Positions 51,392-64,000 of a DNA stretch of 64,000 nt are shown one piece after another. A program made the position numbers and the translations under genes. This stretch comes from Anisakis pegreffii (lineage: Eukaryota > Nematoda > Chromadorea > Rhabditida > Anisakidae): positions 1 to 64,000 of the forward strand of contig JAPYMA010003052.1 in the NCBI GenBank assembly GCA_035041965.1. Reading direction: 5' to 3'. Below the pieces are notes generated by a model that saw only the letters and a program-made list of their open reading frames with translations, did no database searches and was not told the DNA's origin. Position 1 is the stretch's first letter. Every line of letters starts with the position of its first letter.

Positions 51392-52530
51392 CATTTATAT
51401 ACCACTCATCTACTTGTCTAAAATCACCGCTGTGGAAATTTATCATACGAATAATGCTGGTCTTGCATATGATAATTTTGGTGAAAAAAATATAATAAAG
51501 TAATTTCAAGATTTGCACACACCATTGAATTTGCACAGTTAACATGATCGATTGAGTGGATTTGGCATCCTATCAACGTCGAGTTGCCGATAGCAACAAC
51601 CACTACGCCAAATTTCATACAGTCACGATTTCCAGGCACTAACCACGTTTCAAATCATTTTTGTGAGCATCTCAAAGGTTTTCGATAGGTCCAAACAAAG
51701 GAAGACACAACAAATTTGAGCCCCGCTCATGGATCCCATAGAAACACCGGCATTTCATGTACAGCATATCAACAACGGATGTGTATCGCACAAATCTGCA
51801 CAGCGTCTAAAACGCCAATGCTCATTGTGATATCACATGTATATGTTGAGAAACACTTTATATTGTCAGGGAATCCTGAATTCAATAAGTTATCTCGGGT
51901 CGTTTTCTGATAAATGCCTTAAAATACATAGCCAACGGGTTTCGGTTTATTTGACGAGCAAGCGATTTTTAAATGACACAATATCTATTCGGTTGACGTG
52001 GAAGTATTGGGTTGTAATGCCAACCAACCAACACAACACTAATCATTCAACTACACCACAACTGAGCATATGCATATTTTTCAGCGTTCATTCTACGAGC
52101 TAAACTTACTTCATTGAGCGTAGAGACGAATGAAATGTTAAACGTGTCCTCCTGAACACAGAAACGTTCAGCCCTTGTTTTCTTCATCGCATTTGTTCAT
52201 CATAAACTATATTAGAATGTGTTTTTAATCAAACGATTATTCAGAATAGCCACAAAAAGTGAAATGTTGTAAATTTATGCCACATTCAATTCTTTAATAA
52301 ACCCTTACGTGGTCGTCATCGTGCTTTGTCTCGTTAAACGATTCTATGAAAATTTTATTCTGCGCTTGTAACCGTGAAAAATCGCTTGTAAAAGTGCGCA
52401 GAAAACTCGATGGAGTTTCCCTAGAGCATTCGCGAAAACGTTTTCTTCTGTTTGATAATGAAACTTTGATATTTTTTGGAGAGTTGCAGCGAGTTTCATA
52501 ATTAAGTATCCACTTCTGTGGTTTCCACAA
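51387..52530 (-). CDS. Tentative multi-exon gene, unrecognised
   Basis: The 3' part is the better supported: exon 51638-51523 (containing MKFGVVVVAIGNSTLIGC and IHSIDHVNC) and, after a 61-bp intron (GTGTGTGC to TATGCAAG), exon 51461-51387 ending in TAA, joined in phase 0. Upstream, 51805-51707 follows GCGTTTTAG and is open and cysteine-rich (DMLYMKCRCFYGIHERG) but its donor is weak. 52530-52312 ends at a very good donor (CAC|GTAAGG) in phase with that exon; however, its long open frame has no ATG, while an ATG at about 52499, just after an acceptor-like CCACAG, opens another frame (MKLAATLQKISKFHYQ). The 5' end is thus unresolved and might contain a base error. The gene would be divergent from SEC23, with starts about 100 bp apart. 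No family recognised. Confidence 0.35.
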
Positions 52531-52604
52531 GTCTCAACGTAACGTTTGAGGATCGTCTCTTGATGAAATATAACGAAAAATTGAGATTTAAAAAATAAAT
52601 CGTG

Positions 52605-52612
52605 TTTTTCAG
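52605..52612 (+). promoter_or_regulatory. Probable trans-splice acceptor of SEC23
   Basis: TTTTTCAG ends four bases before the SEC23 ATG at 52617. A consensus nematode acceptor this close to the start codon, with no 5' UTR exon evident, is the usual mark of spliced-leader addition; a 5' UTR cis-intron is the alternative. Confidence 0.6.
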
Positions 52613-52616
52613 TAAA

Positions 52617-64000
<11,384 letters not shown>

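Overview
The window reads as nuclear DNA of a nematode, probably one with a fairly large, intron-rich genome (an ascaridoid-like parasite is a guess). The evidence is AT-rich sequence, introns from about 50 bp to over 6 kb that end in TTTCAG-type acceptors with no long pyrimidine tract, acceptor-like AGs a few bases upstream of start codons (as expected for spliced-leader trans-splicing), and animal gene families. No bacterial, viral or CRISPR feature was seen. All exon models were built by eye from reading frame, splice-site phase and family knowledge, with no alignment or transcript data.

Layout. 1-10.5 kb is gene-poor and repeat-rich. It has possible exons at the left edge, a tandem A/B repeat whose first copy carries a 432-bp inverted-repeat insertion, and a GC-rich 67-bp direct repeat. 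10.5-13.7 kb holds a three-exon minus-strand gene for an unrecognised single-pass membrane protein. 14.9-22.5 kb is a seven-exon plus-strand gene for a PKDCC/VLK-type secretory-pathway kinase. 22.5-35.7 kb is mostly non-coding, with a poly-T tract, a 164-bp MITE-like element and one tRNA-Pro(CGG). 35.7-42.8 kb is a TMBIM/Lifeguard gene that is correct in every way except for two single-base deletions in homopolymers. 44.9-50.6 kb holds two minus-strand genes in tandem, a TBP-like factor (TLF/TRF2) upstream of a BTB-BACK-PHR protein, with only about 400 bp between them, which fits a nematode operon. 51.4-52.5 kb holds a tentative minus-strand gene. From 52.6 kb to the right edge runs SEC23, the COPII coat GTPase-activating subunit, truncated by the window end.

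The most interesting object is nested antisense in the 6.3-kb fourth intron of SEC23: a two-exon gene for a 97-residue precursor with a signal peptide, a Lys-Arg site and a C-terminal Gly-Arg-Arg-Arg, the layout of a precursor for one amidated neuropeptide. I do not recognise the peptide. A 210-bp piece of its intron has been duplicated upstream of it.

There is no shared pathway in the strict sense. PKDCC-like kinase, TMBIM and SEC23 all act in the secretory pathway, but adjacency is probably chance. TLF and the BTB protein would be co-transcribed if the operon reading is right.
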